Positions 56,722-64,000 of a stretch of 64,000 nucleotides of DNA are shown here, piece after piece. Source of the DNA: Streptomyces diastaticus subsp. diastaticus (GTDB lineage Bacteria; Actinomycetota; Actinomycetes; Streptomycetales; Streptomycetaceae); contig NZ_BLLN01000003.1 of NCBI RefSeq assembly GCF_011170125.1, forward strand, positions 1,498,501-1,562,500. Direction: 5' to 3'. Position 1 is the first letter of the stretch, and each line of letters opens with the position of its first letter. The notes under the pieces were generated by a model. It ran no database searches and was not told the origin of the DNA. It saw nothing but the letters and a program-made list of their open reading frames with translations. A program made the translations under genes and the position numbers.

Positions 56722-57938
56722 CAGGTGACGGGGAGTTCGCGCAGCGGGGTGGTGAGCAGCCCTTCGTGACGGCGCAGCTCCCGGGGGCCCACGGCGAGGT
56801 CCAGAGTGGGCAGCTCCCGCAGCAGCACGGTGAGAACCGCCTGCAACTCCGTGCGGGCGAGCGGCTGCCCGAGGCAGGAGTGCGGGCCGACGCCGAAGGC
56901 CAGGTGCGGGTTGGGGGAGCGGCCGAGGTCCATGGCCTCCGCGTCCTGCCAGGCGTGCTCGTCCCGGTTGGCGGCGGCCATGCTGCACACCACGGTGGTG
57001 CCGCGCGGGACGGTGCCGCCGGAGAACTCGGTGTCCTCGTGGACGTAACGCAGCATGCCGAAGCCGCTGCCGTTCGGGTCGAAGCGCAGCAGCTCCTCGA
57101 CCGACCGGCGCACCAGCGACGGGTCGGCCACCAGGCGCTCCCAGCGGGAGCGGTCGGAGAGCAGATGGGCCGTCATCATGGCGATGAACCCGGCCGTGGT
57201 CTCGTGGCCCGCCAGGAGCAGGGCCTGCCCCGTGGCGACCAGCCCGGCCCGCGACATCGGCCGGCCCTCCGGGTCGGCCCCGGCCAGCAGGTGGCTCAGC
57301 AGATCGTCCCCCGGCACCGCCCGCTTCGCCTCGACCAGCTCACTCATGTACGCGGCGAAGTCGCGGTGGGCCGCCTCGGTCTGGGCCCTGGTGTACCGCG
57401 TCGTGTTCAGGAACGTGTCCGACCAGCCCTTGAAGGCCTCGCGGTCGCTCTCCGGCACGCCCAGCATGGAACAGATCACCAGGACGGGGAGGGGGAAGGC
57501 GAGGTGGGTGACGAGATCGGCGGGGCTGCCGTGCTCCCGCATCCGGCCGATGAGTTCACCGGCGAGTTGTTCCATGCCGGGCCGCAGGGCGGACATCCGG
57601 CGCGCGGTGAACCACCGGCCCACCATGCGCCGCCACCGCTCGTGGCCCTCGTCGTTGAGTGCCCGCGCCATCGGGCTGGCGAAGATGCCGTCCGTGTCAC
57701 CGGCGGAGACCCGCGCCGCGTCCGGCCGCGCCAGGCCCTCCCGGCTCAGCCGGGGGTCGGAGAGTGCCGTCCTGACGTCGTCGTAGCGGGTGAGCAGGGT
57801 GGCCTCGTCACCGCTGGGCAGCGTGATCCGGGCGACCGGGCAGCGCTCCCGCAGCCCCGCCCACTCGGCGGGCGGCTCCAGGGCCGTGGCGGAGGTGAGG
57901 GGATAGCTCAGGGGCGGGGTCTCGGTGGGTCGCGCCAT
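56718..57938 (-). CDS. cytochrome P450
   Basis: This 406-residue soluble CYP has I-helix LLAGHETTAGF, ExxR in VEELLRFDP and heme loop FGVGPHSCLGQPLARTE. It is the first gene of the P450-TetR-ferredoxin-P450 fragment operon. Its C terminus (RELPVTW) resembles that of the fragment at 55528 (HALPVTW). The substrate is unknown; the TetR partner suggests a xenobiotic or secondary metabolite. Confidence 0.92.
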   Translation of the reverse strand: MARPTETPPLSYPLTSATALEPPAEWAGLRERCPVARITLPSGDEATLLTRYDDVRTALSDPRLSREGLARPDAARVSAGDTDGIFASPMARALNDEGHERWRRMVGRWFTARRMSALRPGMEQLAGELIGRMREHGSPADLVTHLAFPLPVLVICSMLGVPESDREAFKGWSDTFLNTTRYTRAQTEAAHRDFAAYMSELVEAKRAVPGDDLLSHLLAGADPEGRPMSRAGLVATGQALLLAGHETTAGFIAMMTAHLLSDRSRWERLVADPSLVRRSVEELLRFDPNGSGFGMLRYVHEDTEFSGGTVPRGTTVVCSMAAANRDEHAWQDAEAMDLGRSPNPHLAFGVGPHSCLGQPLARTELQAVLTVLLRELPTLDLAVGPRELRRHEGLLTTPLRELPVTW

Positions 57939-58006
57939 GCGGGGCCTCCTCGATGGGTGCGGACGCGGGCGCCGGGCGAAGGCTTCGCCGAAGTGCGCCG
58001 GAGGCC

Positions 58007-58029
58007 GAGTAAAGCAGGTGACTTAACTC
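58007..58029. promoter_or_regulatory. candidate TetR operator upstream of the P450 operon
   Basis: GAGTAAAG (58007-58014) and CTTAACTC (58022-58029) form an inverted repeat, seven of eight pairs matching, around CAGGTGA. The size suits a TetR dimer site. It lies 69-91 bases upstream of the P450 start, in an AT-richer patch of the 452-base gap. The rest of that gap, up to the terminator at 58305, shows nothing recognisable. Confidence 0.5.
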
Positions 58030-58304
58030 TTCGGGGCTCTTACCGGCCATTCGTCCGGCGGGTCTCGGGTGGGCGCACGCATTTCCACCTGCGGGGAGAG
58101 GTGGCGCACTGGCCAGGGTTTTCTCGGTCACTCCCGAGGTGGTTCGTATCGACGCACGCACGGATGTGCGACGGTCCTGTGGAGAAAGTGACGCGTTCAC
58201 GTCCTCGGCAGTGGTGAGGGTTTCGTTCATTCGGCTGGTAATCGACGCGTGCGATCGCGTGGGAGGGGCTGGGAAAGCGCTCCGAACGGGGCGTGGAAAA
58301 AAGA

Positions 58305-58350
58305 AACGGCCTGGTGGGCGGTGCTTCGAGGCACCGTTCACCAGGCCGTT
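58305..58350 (-). terminator. intrinsic terminator of the MFS exporter gene
   Basis: AACGGCCTGGTG (58305-58316) pairs perfectly with CACCAGGCCGTT (58339-58350), with an inner GGTGC/GCACC stem and a tetraloop-like TTCG. Read on the minus strand it is followed by TTTCTTTTTT, a rare clear U-tract here. It lies about 40 bases after the MFS stop. Confidence 0.88.
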
Positions 58351-58390
58351 CGCGCCGCGTGAATTCCCGGTCGTGAAGCCGGGGTCCGTC

Positions 58391-59833
58391 TCACACTCCG
58401 GCGGGTGACCTCTGCGCCGCCGGTGCCGCCTCGTCCCGGATGCCACGCATCGCGGGAATGGCTGAGGCGACGGCCGCGGAAACGAGCGCGACACCGCAGC
58501 CGATCAGCAGCCCGGTACGGAATCCGCTCTCGGAGGTCAGAGCGGTGCCGCCCGTTTCCACCGTCATCTGGGAGAGGACCACCCCCATCACCGCGGCCCC
58601 CACGGATGTGCCGAGCGAACGCATCAGGGTGTTGAAACTGTTGGCCGCGGCGGTCTCGGAGAGCGGTACGGAACTCATGATGAGGGCGGGCATCGAGCCG
58701 TAGGCGAGACCGACCCCACTGTTGATCACCATGATGGCGAGCATGACGCCCCACGCCGAGCCCATCAGGGCGACCGAGAGCCCGTAACCGGCGGCGATCA
58801 CCAGGACGCCGGTGATCAGGGTGAACTTCGGGCCGCGCGCGTTGGTGAGCTTCCCGCCGTACGGCGAGACCACCATCATCATGATGCCGCCCGGGGCCAT
58901 CCAGAGCCCCGCCGCGAGGATCGACTGACCCAGGCCGTACCCGGTGGCCTCGGGGAACTGGAGCAGCTGGGGCATCACCAGCATGCTCGCGTACATGGCG
59001 AAGCCGACGAAGACCGAGGCGAGGTTGGTGAGCAGGACGCGCGGCCGCCCTGCCGTGCGCAGGTCCACCAGGGGATCGGTGATCCGTAGTTCCCACGCCC
59101 CCCAGCTCAGCAGGATCAGGACGGCGGCCGTGAACAGGCCCAGCGTGGTGGCCGAACCCCATCCCCACTCGGCTCCCTTGGAGACGGCGAGCAGGAGGCA
59201 GACCAGGCCCGCGCCCAGGCCGGCCGCGCCCACCCCGTCGAACCGCTGGCCCTTGGCGGAGGCGGGCACGCTCGGGACGAGGAACCAGATCAGCGCCGCG
59301 ATCACCGCGGCCAGGGCGGCCGAACCCCAGAAGAGCGCCCGCCAGTCGGCGTACTGGGCGACGGCCGCGGCGAGCGGCAGGCCCAGTCCGCCGCCGATCC
59401 CCATGGAGGCGCTGACCAGGGCGATCGAGGAGCTGAGTCGTTCCTTGGGCACCACGTCGCGCAGCAGGGCGATGCCGAGCGGCACCATCCCCATGCCCAT
59501 CCCCTGCAAGCCCCGGCCGACGATCATCGGCACCACCGAGTCGGCGAGCGCGCAGACCACGGACCCGGCCATCAGCGGCACCGAACAGGCCAGCAGCATC
59601 CGGCGCTTGCCCAGCAGGTCGCCGAGGCGGCCGACGACCGGCACGCACACCGCGGAGACCAGGAGGGTCACCGTGATCACCCAGGTCGCGTCGGAGACCG
59701 ACGTGGAGAGGATGCGGGGCAACTCCGCGATGAGCGGGGTGACCAGCGTCTGCATGATCGCGGCCGTGGTCCCGGCGAACGCCAGAGTGGCGACGACCGC
59801 GCCGGGCCGGGTGGTGGGCTGCGGGGCGGCCAT
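58391..59833 (-). CDS. MFS multidrug transporter (DHA2-like, 14 TM)
   Basis: This 480-residue exporter has about fourteen hydrophobic helices and MFS motifs in GRLGDLLGKRRMLLA and VGRGLQGMGMGMVPLG. Size and topology fit the DHA2 (EmrB/QacA-like) family of proton-coupled drug exporters. It is divergent from a MarR gene across a gap with overlapping dyads, the classic arrangement of a MarR-repressed pump. AGGAG lies about nine bases before the ATG. Confidence 0.9.
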   Translation of the reverse strand: MAAPQPTTRPGAVVATLAFAGTTAAIMQTLVTPLIAELPRILSTSVSDATWVITVTLLVSAVCVPVVGRLGDLLGKRRMLLACSVPLMAGSVVCALADSVVPMIVGRGLQGMGMGMVPLGIALLRDVVPKERLSSSIALVSASMGIGGGLGLPLAAAVAQYADWRALFWGSAALAAVIAALIWFLVPSVPASAKGQRFDGVGAAGLGAGLVCLLLAVSKGAEWGWGSATTLGLFTAAVLILLSWGAWELRITDPLVDLRTAGRPRVLLTNLASVFVGFAMYASMLVMPQLLQFPEATGYGLGQSILAAGLWMAPGGIMMMVVSPYGGKLTNARGPKFTLITGVLVIAAGYGLSVALMGSAWGVMLAIMVINSGVGLAYGSMPALIMSSVPLSETAAANSFNTLMRSLGTSVGAAVMGVVLSQMTVETGGTALTSESGFRTGLLIGCGVALVSAAVASAIPAMRGIRDEAAPAAQRSPAGV

Positions 59834-59869
59834 GGGCGGAGCTCCTGGGGGTGGGGAGGGGTCGGGCGG

Positions 59870-59897
59870 CGATGTGCATCGTACACATCGAATGTGT
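59870..59897. promoter_or_regulatory. overlapping MarR-type operator dyads
   Basis: Two perfect inverted repeats overlap: CGATGTG/CACATCG (59870-59876 and 59884-59890) and ACACAT-CGA-ATGTGT (59883-59897). They lie in the 166-base divergent gap, 37-64 bases upstream of the MFS start, where a MarR dimer would block the exporter promoter. Confidence 0.6.
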
Positions 59898-59999
59898 CGC
59901 GCATGCCGCATGTGCCCTGCACGTCCGTGAGACGATGCCCGCAGGGGACGGGGCGGGGTACGGCGAGGCTCACGGGGGTGAAGGAAGGCGGCAGGGCGG

Positions 60000-60455
60000 A
60001 TGGGCAAGGCGACGCACGAGGTCGAGTACGAGCAGATGCTGCTGAGCCGCCACTCCTTCCTTCACCAGCGAGGTGGGCGGCGCCGGGACGGCGCGCTGGA
60101 GCGCAGTGCCTACGTCCTGCTCAGCCGGCTCGAGGTGCAGGGCCCGATGTCCATCGGTGAACTGAGTGAGGCGTTCGGTCTGGACGCCTCCACCGTCAAC
60201 CGGCAGACGGCCGCCGTGCTGCGCGCCGGACACGTCGAGCGCATCCCCGACCCCGAGGGCGGCATGGCCCGCAAGTTCCGCCTGACCGAGGCCGGGGCGC
60301 GCGCCCTGCGGGAGGAGCGCGAGGGCATCGTGTCCTCCCTGGAGCGGGTGATGGGCGACTGGGCGGAGGAGGACATCGCCGCCTTCGCCGCCTACCTGCG
60401 CCGCTTCAACACGGGGATCGAGCGGCTCGGCGCCCGCCCGTGGCCGCGGCCCTGA
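60000..60455 (+). CDS. MarR-family transcriptional regulator
   Basis: This 151-residue winged-helix MarR protein has SIGELSEAFGLDASTVNRQT as the recognition helix region and IPDPEGGMARKFRLTEAG as the wing. It probably represses the divergent MFS exporter and itself through the overlapping dyads between them, and is released by a small ligand. The ATG at 60000 follows AAGGCGGCAGG. Confidence 0.9.
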   Translation: MGKATHEVEYEQMLLSRHSFLHQRGGRRRDGALERSAYVLLSRLEVQGPMSIGELSEAFGLDASTVNRQTAAVLRAGHVERIPDPEGGMARKFRLTEAGARALREEREGIVSSLERVMGDWAEEDIAAFAAYLRRFNTGIERLGARPWPRP

Positions 60456-60799
60456 ACCGCGGGCCCCGGCCCGGCGGCGGTCCGGCGACCGGCACCCCTT
60501 AGCGCCTGACGCCCTCCCTCCGCCACGCCCCACCGGCCGGAACGAGCCATCCGGCGCGGGCTCGTCCGGGGCGGCCGCCGCCGGTCAGGCGTGTGGCGGT
60601 TTTCTCCGTCCGGCACCGGCCAGGAAGGCCAACGGCCGGGCCGGGGTGCGGATCGGACCGGAAAACACGCCAACCCCGGGGTGCCGCCCGGTCACCGTGA
60701 TAGGTCTAGTCCTGTTGGCGGAGACCGCCGAAGCTCGTCCCGCTCGCGCCCCCGGGCCTTCTCCCCGACCGGTCGGCGCACGCGACAGACAGGACTGCC
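60456..60799. other. 344-base gap between marR and the methyltransferase-like gene
   Basis: No gene is recognised. GC-rich self-complementary runs just after the MarR stop (about 60460-60495) could terminate it. A short AT-richer patch around 60697-60720 (GATAGGTCTAGTCC) is the likeliest promoter region for the operon starting at 60800, but no firm -35/-10 pair can be assigned. Confidence 0.4.
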
Positions 60800-61975
60800 G
60801 TGATCGATGTCTTGGTGTGCGTCCGTGTCGAGGACGCCGTACTCGAATTCCTCACCGTACTGAGCCGGGAACCGCGCGACGAGGCCGTGGTGGTGCTGGC
60901 CGATCCCGACCTCACCGTCACCCTTCCCGCCCGCGCGGGCACCGCCGAACGGCTCGCCCTGCTCGCGCCGCACCTGCGTCCCCCCGTGCAGCCGCCCTCC
61001 TCAGGGCCCCGGCACCTCGCCGAGCGCGTCCGTGCCGCGACCGCCGGACGCGAGGCGACGGTGTGGACGCATTCCCCCGCCGACAACCGGGAGGCGCGCG
61101 CCCGGCTGGGGCGGGACACCGTCCGTGCCGCGCACGGCCTGCCGGTGCGCCACGCGGTCGGCCACTCGCCGTACCTTCAGGTGGTCAGCGACGAGGACGT
61201 ACCACTCACGCCGGAACTCGCCGAGGCGAAAAGGGAGTTCGTCAATCATCACGGGCAGTCCCTGCTCGCCTCCGGCTCCCCGCAGTACCGGGTCGACACC
61301 GCGCGTGTCCCGGCCTCCGAGCGCTTCTTCCGCTCGGACCCCGCCGAGGCCGTCCGCCTGTACGCGCTCCTGGCCAGCCTGGGAGAGGACGCCGCGGAGG
61401 TCGACGACCCGTGGGAGTTCGCTGCCTCGCCGTACGAACGCGCCCGGCTGGACGCCACCCTCGCCTGGACCGGGCGCCACTGCACGCCGGGGACGGAGCC
61501 GCTGATCGAGGTCGGCGCCTGCGAGGGCGCTCTGACCCGCCGTCTGCTCGCGGCCGGTCACCGGGTGCACGCCACCGAACCCAACGACCGCTTCCGGCGC
61601 CGCCTGACCGCCGCCCTCGCCGCGGCCAAGCGCGTGCGGGTCTCGGCAGCGGGGCTGAAGGAGCTGGCCGACGGCGCCGGACCACACGGCCCCCACCTCT
61701 TGATCGAGATGCTCTACTACGGCCAGGAGCCGGCCCTCATCGACCGGCTCCCGGCCGACCTCGTCCTCCTCGCCCTCGAACCCGAGGCCCTGCGCGCCAC
61801 CGTCCGGCCCTGGCTCGCCGTCTCCCCGCACTGGGAGGTGACCGACGAGACCGTCCTGGTGCCGCCCCGCCTCGAAGCGGTCTGCGGTGGCCGCGCCTAC
61901 CTCACCAAGCGCGGCAGCCACGGCCTGGCCCTGCGCCGGACCAGTCCGCCCACCGCCGGCCACGCGCCCCGCTGA
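60800..61975 (+). CDS. two-part protein with C-terminal SAM methyltransferase (NodS-like) domain
   Basis: In this 391-residue protein the C-terminal half (about 195-390) has a methyltransferase fold start, LIEVGACEGALTRRLLAAGH, followed by VHATEPNDRFRRRL. The N-terminal half includes VWTHSPADNREARARLGRDT and EAKREFVNHHGQSLLASG, which look like the second half of PIG-L deacetylases but without a clear PHxDD site. It heads a coupled three-gene set with a DUF1796 protein and a PIG-L gene, so N-deacetylation followed by N-methylation of an amino sugar is a reasonable guess. Confidence 0.7.
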   Translation: MIDVLVCVRVEDAVLEFLTVLSREPRDEAVVVLADPDLTVTLPARAGTAERLALLAPHLRPPVQPPSSGPRHLAERVRAATAGREATVWTHSPADNREARARLGRDTVRAAHGLPVRHAVGHSPYLQVVSDEDVPLTPELAEAKREFVNHHGQSLLASGSPQYRVDTARVPASERFFRSDPAEAVRLYALLASLGEDAAEVDDPWEFAASPYERARLDATLAWTGRHCTPGTEPLIEVGACEGALTRRLLAAGHRVHATEPNDRFRRRLTAALAAAKRVRVSAAGLKELADGAGPHGPHLLIEMLYYGQEPALIDRLPADLVLLALEPEALRATVRPWLAVSPHWEVTDETVLVPPRLEAVCGGRAYLTKRGSHGLALRRTSPPTAGHAPR

Positions 61976-61988
61976 CGACGGCGCCACC

Positions 61989-62669
61989 GTGGACCCCCAC
62001 CGCACCCACGTACCGGCCGGCCCCGGCGACCGCCCCTTCGACGCCTGCGTCGGCCTCGGCTACCACTGCGAGACCACCTACCAACTCCGCCGCATCACCG
62101 GCGTGGACCGCGCCCACTTCTTCGACTGGCTCGACCTCGACCTGGACGCGGTCACCGAAGCCGTGCGGGGCGACTTCCGTGACGTCCTGCGCCCCGGCGC
62201 CGTCGAACCCTTCGGCGACGGACGGTGCGCACTGGACCGGGGCAGCGACATCCGCTTCTTCCACGACTTCAGCCCGAGCGACGGAGAGCGGCTCACCCAG
62301 GCCGACATCGACACCCAACTCCCGGGCGTGCGAGCCAAATTCGCTGCCCTCGCGGAACGCTGGCGAGAACTGGCGGCCTCCCCGGCACACGTCCTCCACG
62401 TCCACCTCGACGCCTTCGACGAGGCGAGCGCCGACGACGTGCGGCGGCTGCGCGCGGTCCTCGCCGCCCACCACCCCGGCCACGCCTGCACCCTCCTGTG
62501 GCTGCGCCGGACCCCGCCCGCCGACGCGGACGCCCTGCCGCCCGGCATCCTCCCGCGCACCGTCGCCGCCGCCCCGGGCCGCTGGCAGGGCGACGACCAC
62601 GCCTGGGACGCCGTCTTCGGCGGCCTGCGCGTCCCCCGCCCCGCCCTCCCCGAAGCAGGTGACGTATGA
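61989..62669 (+). CDS. DUF1796-type papain-like cysteine peptidase family protein
   Basis: This 226-residue protein fits the DUF1796 family: the N-terminal CVGLGYHCETTYQLRR (the Cys of the predicted active site), FFDWLDLDLDAV, then IRFFHDFSPSDG and VLHVHLDAFDEASADDVRRL. The family is predicted to be papain-like and is often found beside glycan-modifying genes; no activity is established. It starts 13 bases after the upstream stop and overlaps the PIG-L start (ATGA). Confidence 0.8.
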   Translation: MDPHRTHVPAGPGDRPFDACVGLGYHCETTYQLRRITGVDRAHFFDWLDLDLDAVTEAVRGDFRDVLRPGAVEPFGDGRCALDRGSDIRFFHDFSPSDGERLTQADIDTQLPGVRAKFAALAERWRELAASPAHVLHVHLDAFDEASADDVRRLRAVLAAHHPGHACTLLWLRRTPPADADALPPGILPRTVAAAPGRWQGDDHAWDAVFGGLRVPRPALPEAGDV

Positions 62670-62785
62670 CCCCGCCCTGGCGCACCGTCGTCCTCTCCCC
62701 CCACTTCGACGACGCCGCCCTCTCCGTCGCGGCCCTCGTCCGCCGGCTGGAGCGCCCGCTCGCCGTCGTCACCGTCTTCGGGGGG
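62666..62785 (+). pseudogene. PIG-L deacetylase gene truncated by an insertion sequence
   Basis: The first about 40 codons encode the start of a PIG-L/LmbE zinc deacetylase, including the metal site VVLSPHFDDAALS. The frame then runs into IS110-family end sequence and stops at 62929, so the second metal motif and most of the fold are lost from this side. The remaining part of the gene should lie beyond the far end of the IS, outside the window. Confidence 0.82.
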
Positions 62786-64000
62786 GGTGCCTCTATGTCC
62801 TTCGTCAAGGCGTCCCTGTCAGGTTTGGGGTGGTTCAGGGTTGCTGCGGTTATGCGGCGAGCTCGACGTCGTTCGGTGTCCGGGATTGGTAGAAGGTGCC
62901 GTCGCGGAGCATGGCGAACAGGACGCTGACGCGTTGGCGGGCGAGGCGGAGGAGGGCCTGGGTATGGGTCTTGCCGCGGGCTCGTTGCTTGTCGTAGTAG
63001 GCACGGGAGGCGGGATCGGCGTTCATGCAGGCGAAGGCGGACAGGAACATCGCCCGTTTGAGTTGCCGGTTGCCGCCTCGGGGTGCGTGTTCGCCGTGGA
63101 TGGAGGTTCCCGACTGTTTCGTGGTGGGGGCGAGGCCGGCGTAGGAGGCCAGGTGGGCGGCGGTGGGGTAGCTGGTGCCGTCGCCGACGGTGGTCAGCAG
63201 GACGGCGGCGGTCCTGACGCCGACGCCGGGCATCGAGGTCAGGACCGGGGAAAGAGGGTGGGCCTCCAGCAGCGTGTTGATCTGGGCTTCCATCGCCCTG
63301 CGCTGGGTGTGCACGGCGGTCAGGGAAGCGGCCAGGGAGGGGACGACGATGTCCAGGGTGCCGGTGCCCGGGACGACGACGGTCTGCTCGTCGAGCGCGT
63401 CGAAGACGTCATCGATCAGTCGGGCGGCCATGCGCGGGGCCTTCGGGCGGATCAGTTCCACGAGCCGGCGGCGGCCGGCCTTGCGCAGGGCGGCCGGGGA
63501 GCCATAGCGCTCCAGGAGCCAGGTGATTGCCTGGTGGTCCAGACGTGGTCCGAGGACGCGTTCCAGGCTGGGGTGGAACTGGGTGAGCAGGCCGCGTATC
63601 CGGTTGCTGGTGCGGGTGGCCTCGGCGGCGAGGTCCTGGTCGAAGCCGACCAGGACGGTCAGCTCGGCAGTGATCTCGTCGGTCAGTTCCAGGGAGCGCA
63701 GGGTGTGCGGCATCGTCCGTGCGGCGTCCGCGATGACGGCCGCGTCCTTGGCGTCGGTCTTGGCCTCTCCGGGGTAGAGGTCGGCGATGCGGCGCATGGC
63801 CAGGCCGGGCAGGTAGGCGACGCGGCAGCCCGCGTCGCGGGCGACGGTCAACGGCAGGGCGCCGATGGAGGCGGGCTGGTCCACGATCACCAACACGGTG
63901 CCGAACTTCGCGGTCAGCTTGTCGAAGACGGCCCGCAGTTTCGGCTCGCTGTTGGGCAGCGGCTTGTCGAAGACCTTTTTGCCCGCCAGGGTGAGCCCGT
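62786..64000 (-). mobile_element. IS110-family insertion sequence (partial, runs off the window)
   Basis: The element begins at or near 62780-62790, where PIG-L homology stops in a run of G, and continues past the window edge. Only about 65 non-coding bases lie between this end and the transposase stop. The short 3' end is the pattern of the IS110 rather than the IS1111 subgroup; the bridge-RNA-encoding end would then be outside the window. The exact boundary needs an empty-site comparison. Confidence 0.8.
62850..64000 (-). CDS. IS110-family transposase (N terminus outside window)
   Basis: The frame is open from the window edge (LTLAGKKVFDKPLPNSEPKL...) through 383 codons to TAA at 62850. 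It shows the DEDD-type N-terminal region (VIVDQPASIG, KTDAKDAAVIADAAR) and the C-terminal transposase_20 domain (SMPGVGVRTAAVLL, HLASYAGLAPTTKQSGTS, HAPRGGNRQLKRAMF). The enzyme is a bridge-RNA-guided recombinase of the IS110 family. No frameshift is seen in this part, so it may be active. Confidence 0.93.
   Translation of the reverse strand, partial: GLTLAGKKVFDKPLPNSEPKLRAVFDKLTAKFGTVLVIVDQPASIGALPLTVARDAGCRVAYLPGLAMRRIADLYPGEAKTDAKDAAVIADAARTMPHTLRSLELTDEITAELTVLVGFDQDLAAEATRTSNRIRGLLTQFHPSLERVLGPRLDHQAITWLLERYGSPAALRKAGRRRLVELIRPKAPRMAARLIDDVFDALDEQTVVVPGTGTLDIVVPSLAASLTAVHTQRRAMEAQINTLLEAHPLSPVLTSMPGVGVRTAAVLLTTVGDGTSYPTAAHLASYAGLAPTTKQSGTSIHGEHAPRGGNRQLKRAMFLSAFACMNADPASRAYYDKQRARGKTHTQALLRLARQRVSVLFAMLRDGTFYQSRTPNDVELAA

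Overview
The window is very GC-rich (well above 70% by eye) with strong G/C at third codon positions, frequent GTG starts and ATGA/GTGA stop-start overlaps. Together with a sigma-R type promoter, a Zur box, a DasR-like site, ergothioneine genes and an isorenieratene carotenoid locus, this points to a Streptomyces or close relative, probably away from the core of the chromosome. Functional names below come from protein motifs and family knowledge; no search was run.

Layout. 1-4.5 kb: a LysR regulator divergent from a menaquinone-type succinate dehydrogenase operon (sdhCAB). 4.6-8 kb: a flavin monooxygenase-like protein, a HAD phosphatase, dodecin and an orphan sugar-binding lipoprotein preceded by a DasR-like operator. 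8-12.5 kb: the ergothioneine operon egtABCD on the minus strand. 12.8-16.2 kb: a bacterial-type poly(ADP-ribose) glycohydrolase, a PemK-like protein, a thioredoxin with a sigma-R promoter and a flavoprotein disulfide reductase.

16.4-35.1 kb is the centrepiece, a hybrid NRPS-PKS cluster on the plus strand: NRPS1 (A-A-T-C-T), PKS (KS-AT-T-TE), MFS exporter, cytochrome P450, SDR, NRPS2 (T-C-A-T-C) and a type II thioesterase. NRPS1 has two intact adenylation domains in tandem with no carrier between them and no condensation domain at its front. NRPS2 ends in an unpartnered condensation domain. The simplest reading is that NRPS2 acts first and its terminal C domain completes the first NRPS1 module. 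The chain would then be starter-Thr-residue-residue-malonate, with one residue probably Val. I could not match this architecture to a known product.

35.3-39.8 kb: a GDT1/TMEM165-type manganese exporter behind a yybP-ykoY manganese riboswitch, a glycine-zipper DUF1269-like protein, a dye-decolorizing peroxidase, a TPR protein and a PHP-domain protein. 40.2-48.1 kb: carotenoid genes crtE-crtI-crtB plus a Rieske protein, convergent with crtY-crtU; together these predict isorenieratene. 48.3-55.5 kb: a TerD-VWA fusion, a flavodoxin-like reductase, a Zur-controlled operon of cysteine-less ribosomal proteins with a CobW relative, a UBP zinc finger, a SpoIIE-type phosphatase and a zinc alcohol dehydrogenase.

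55.5-60.5 kb: a compact P450 / TetR / ferredoxin / P450-fragment operon, then an MFS drug exporter divergent from a MarR regulator. 60.8-64 kb: an operon of a methyltransferase-like protein, a DUF1796 papain-like protein and a PIG-L deacetylase. The PIG-L gene is broken by an IS110-family element that runs off the end of the window.
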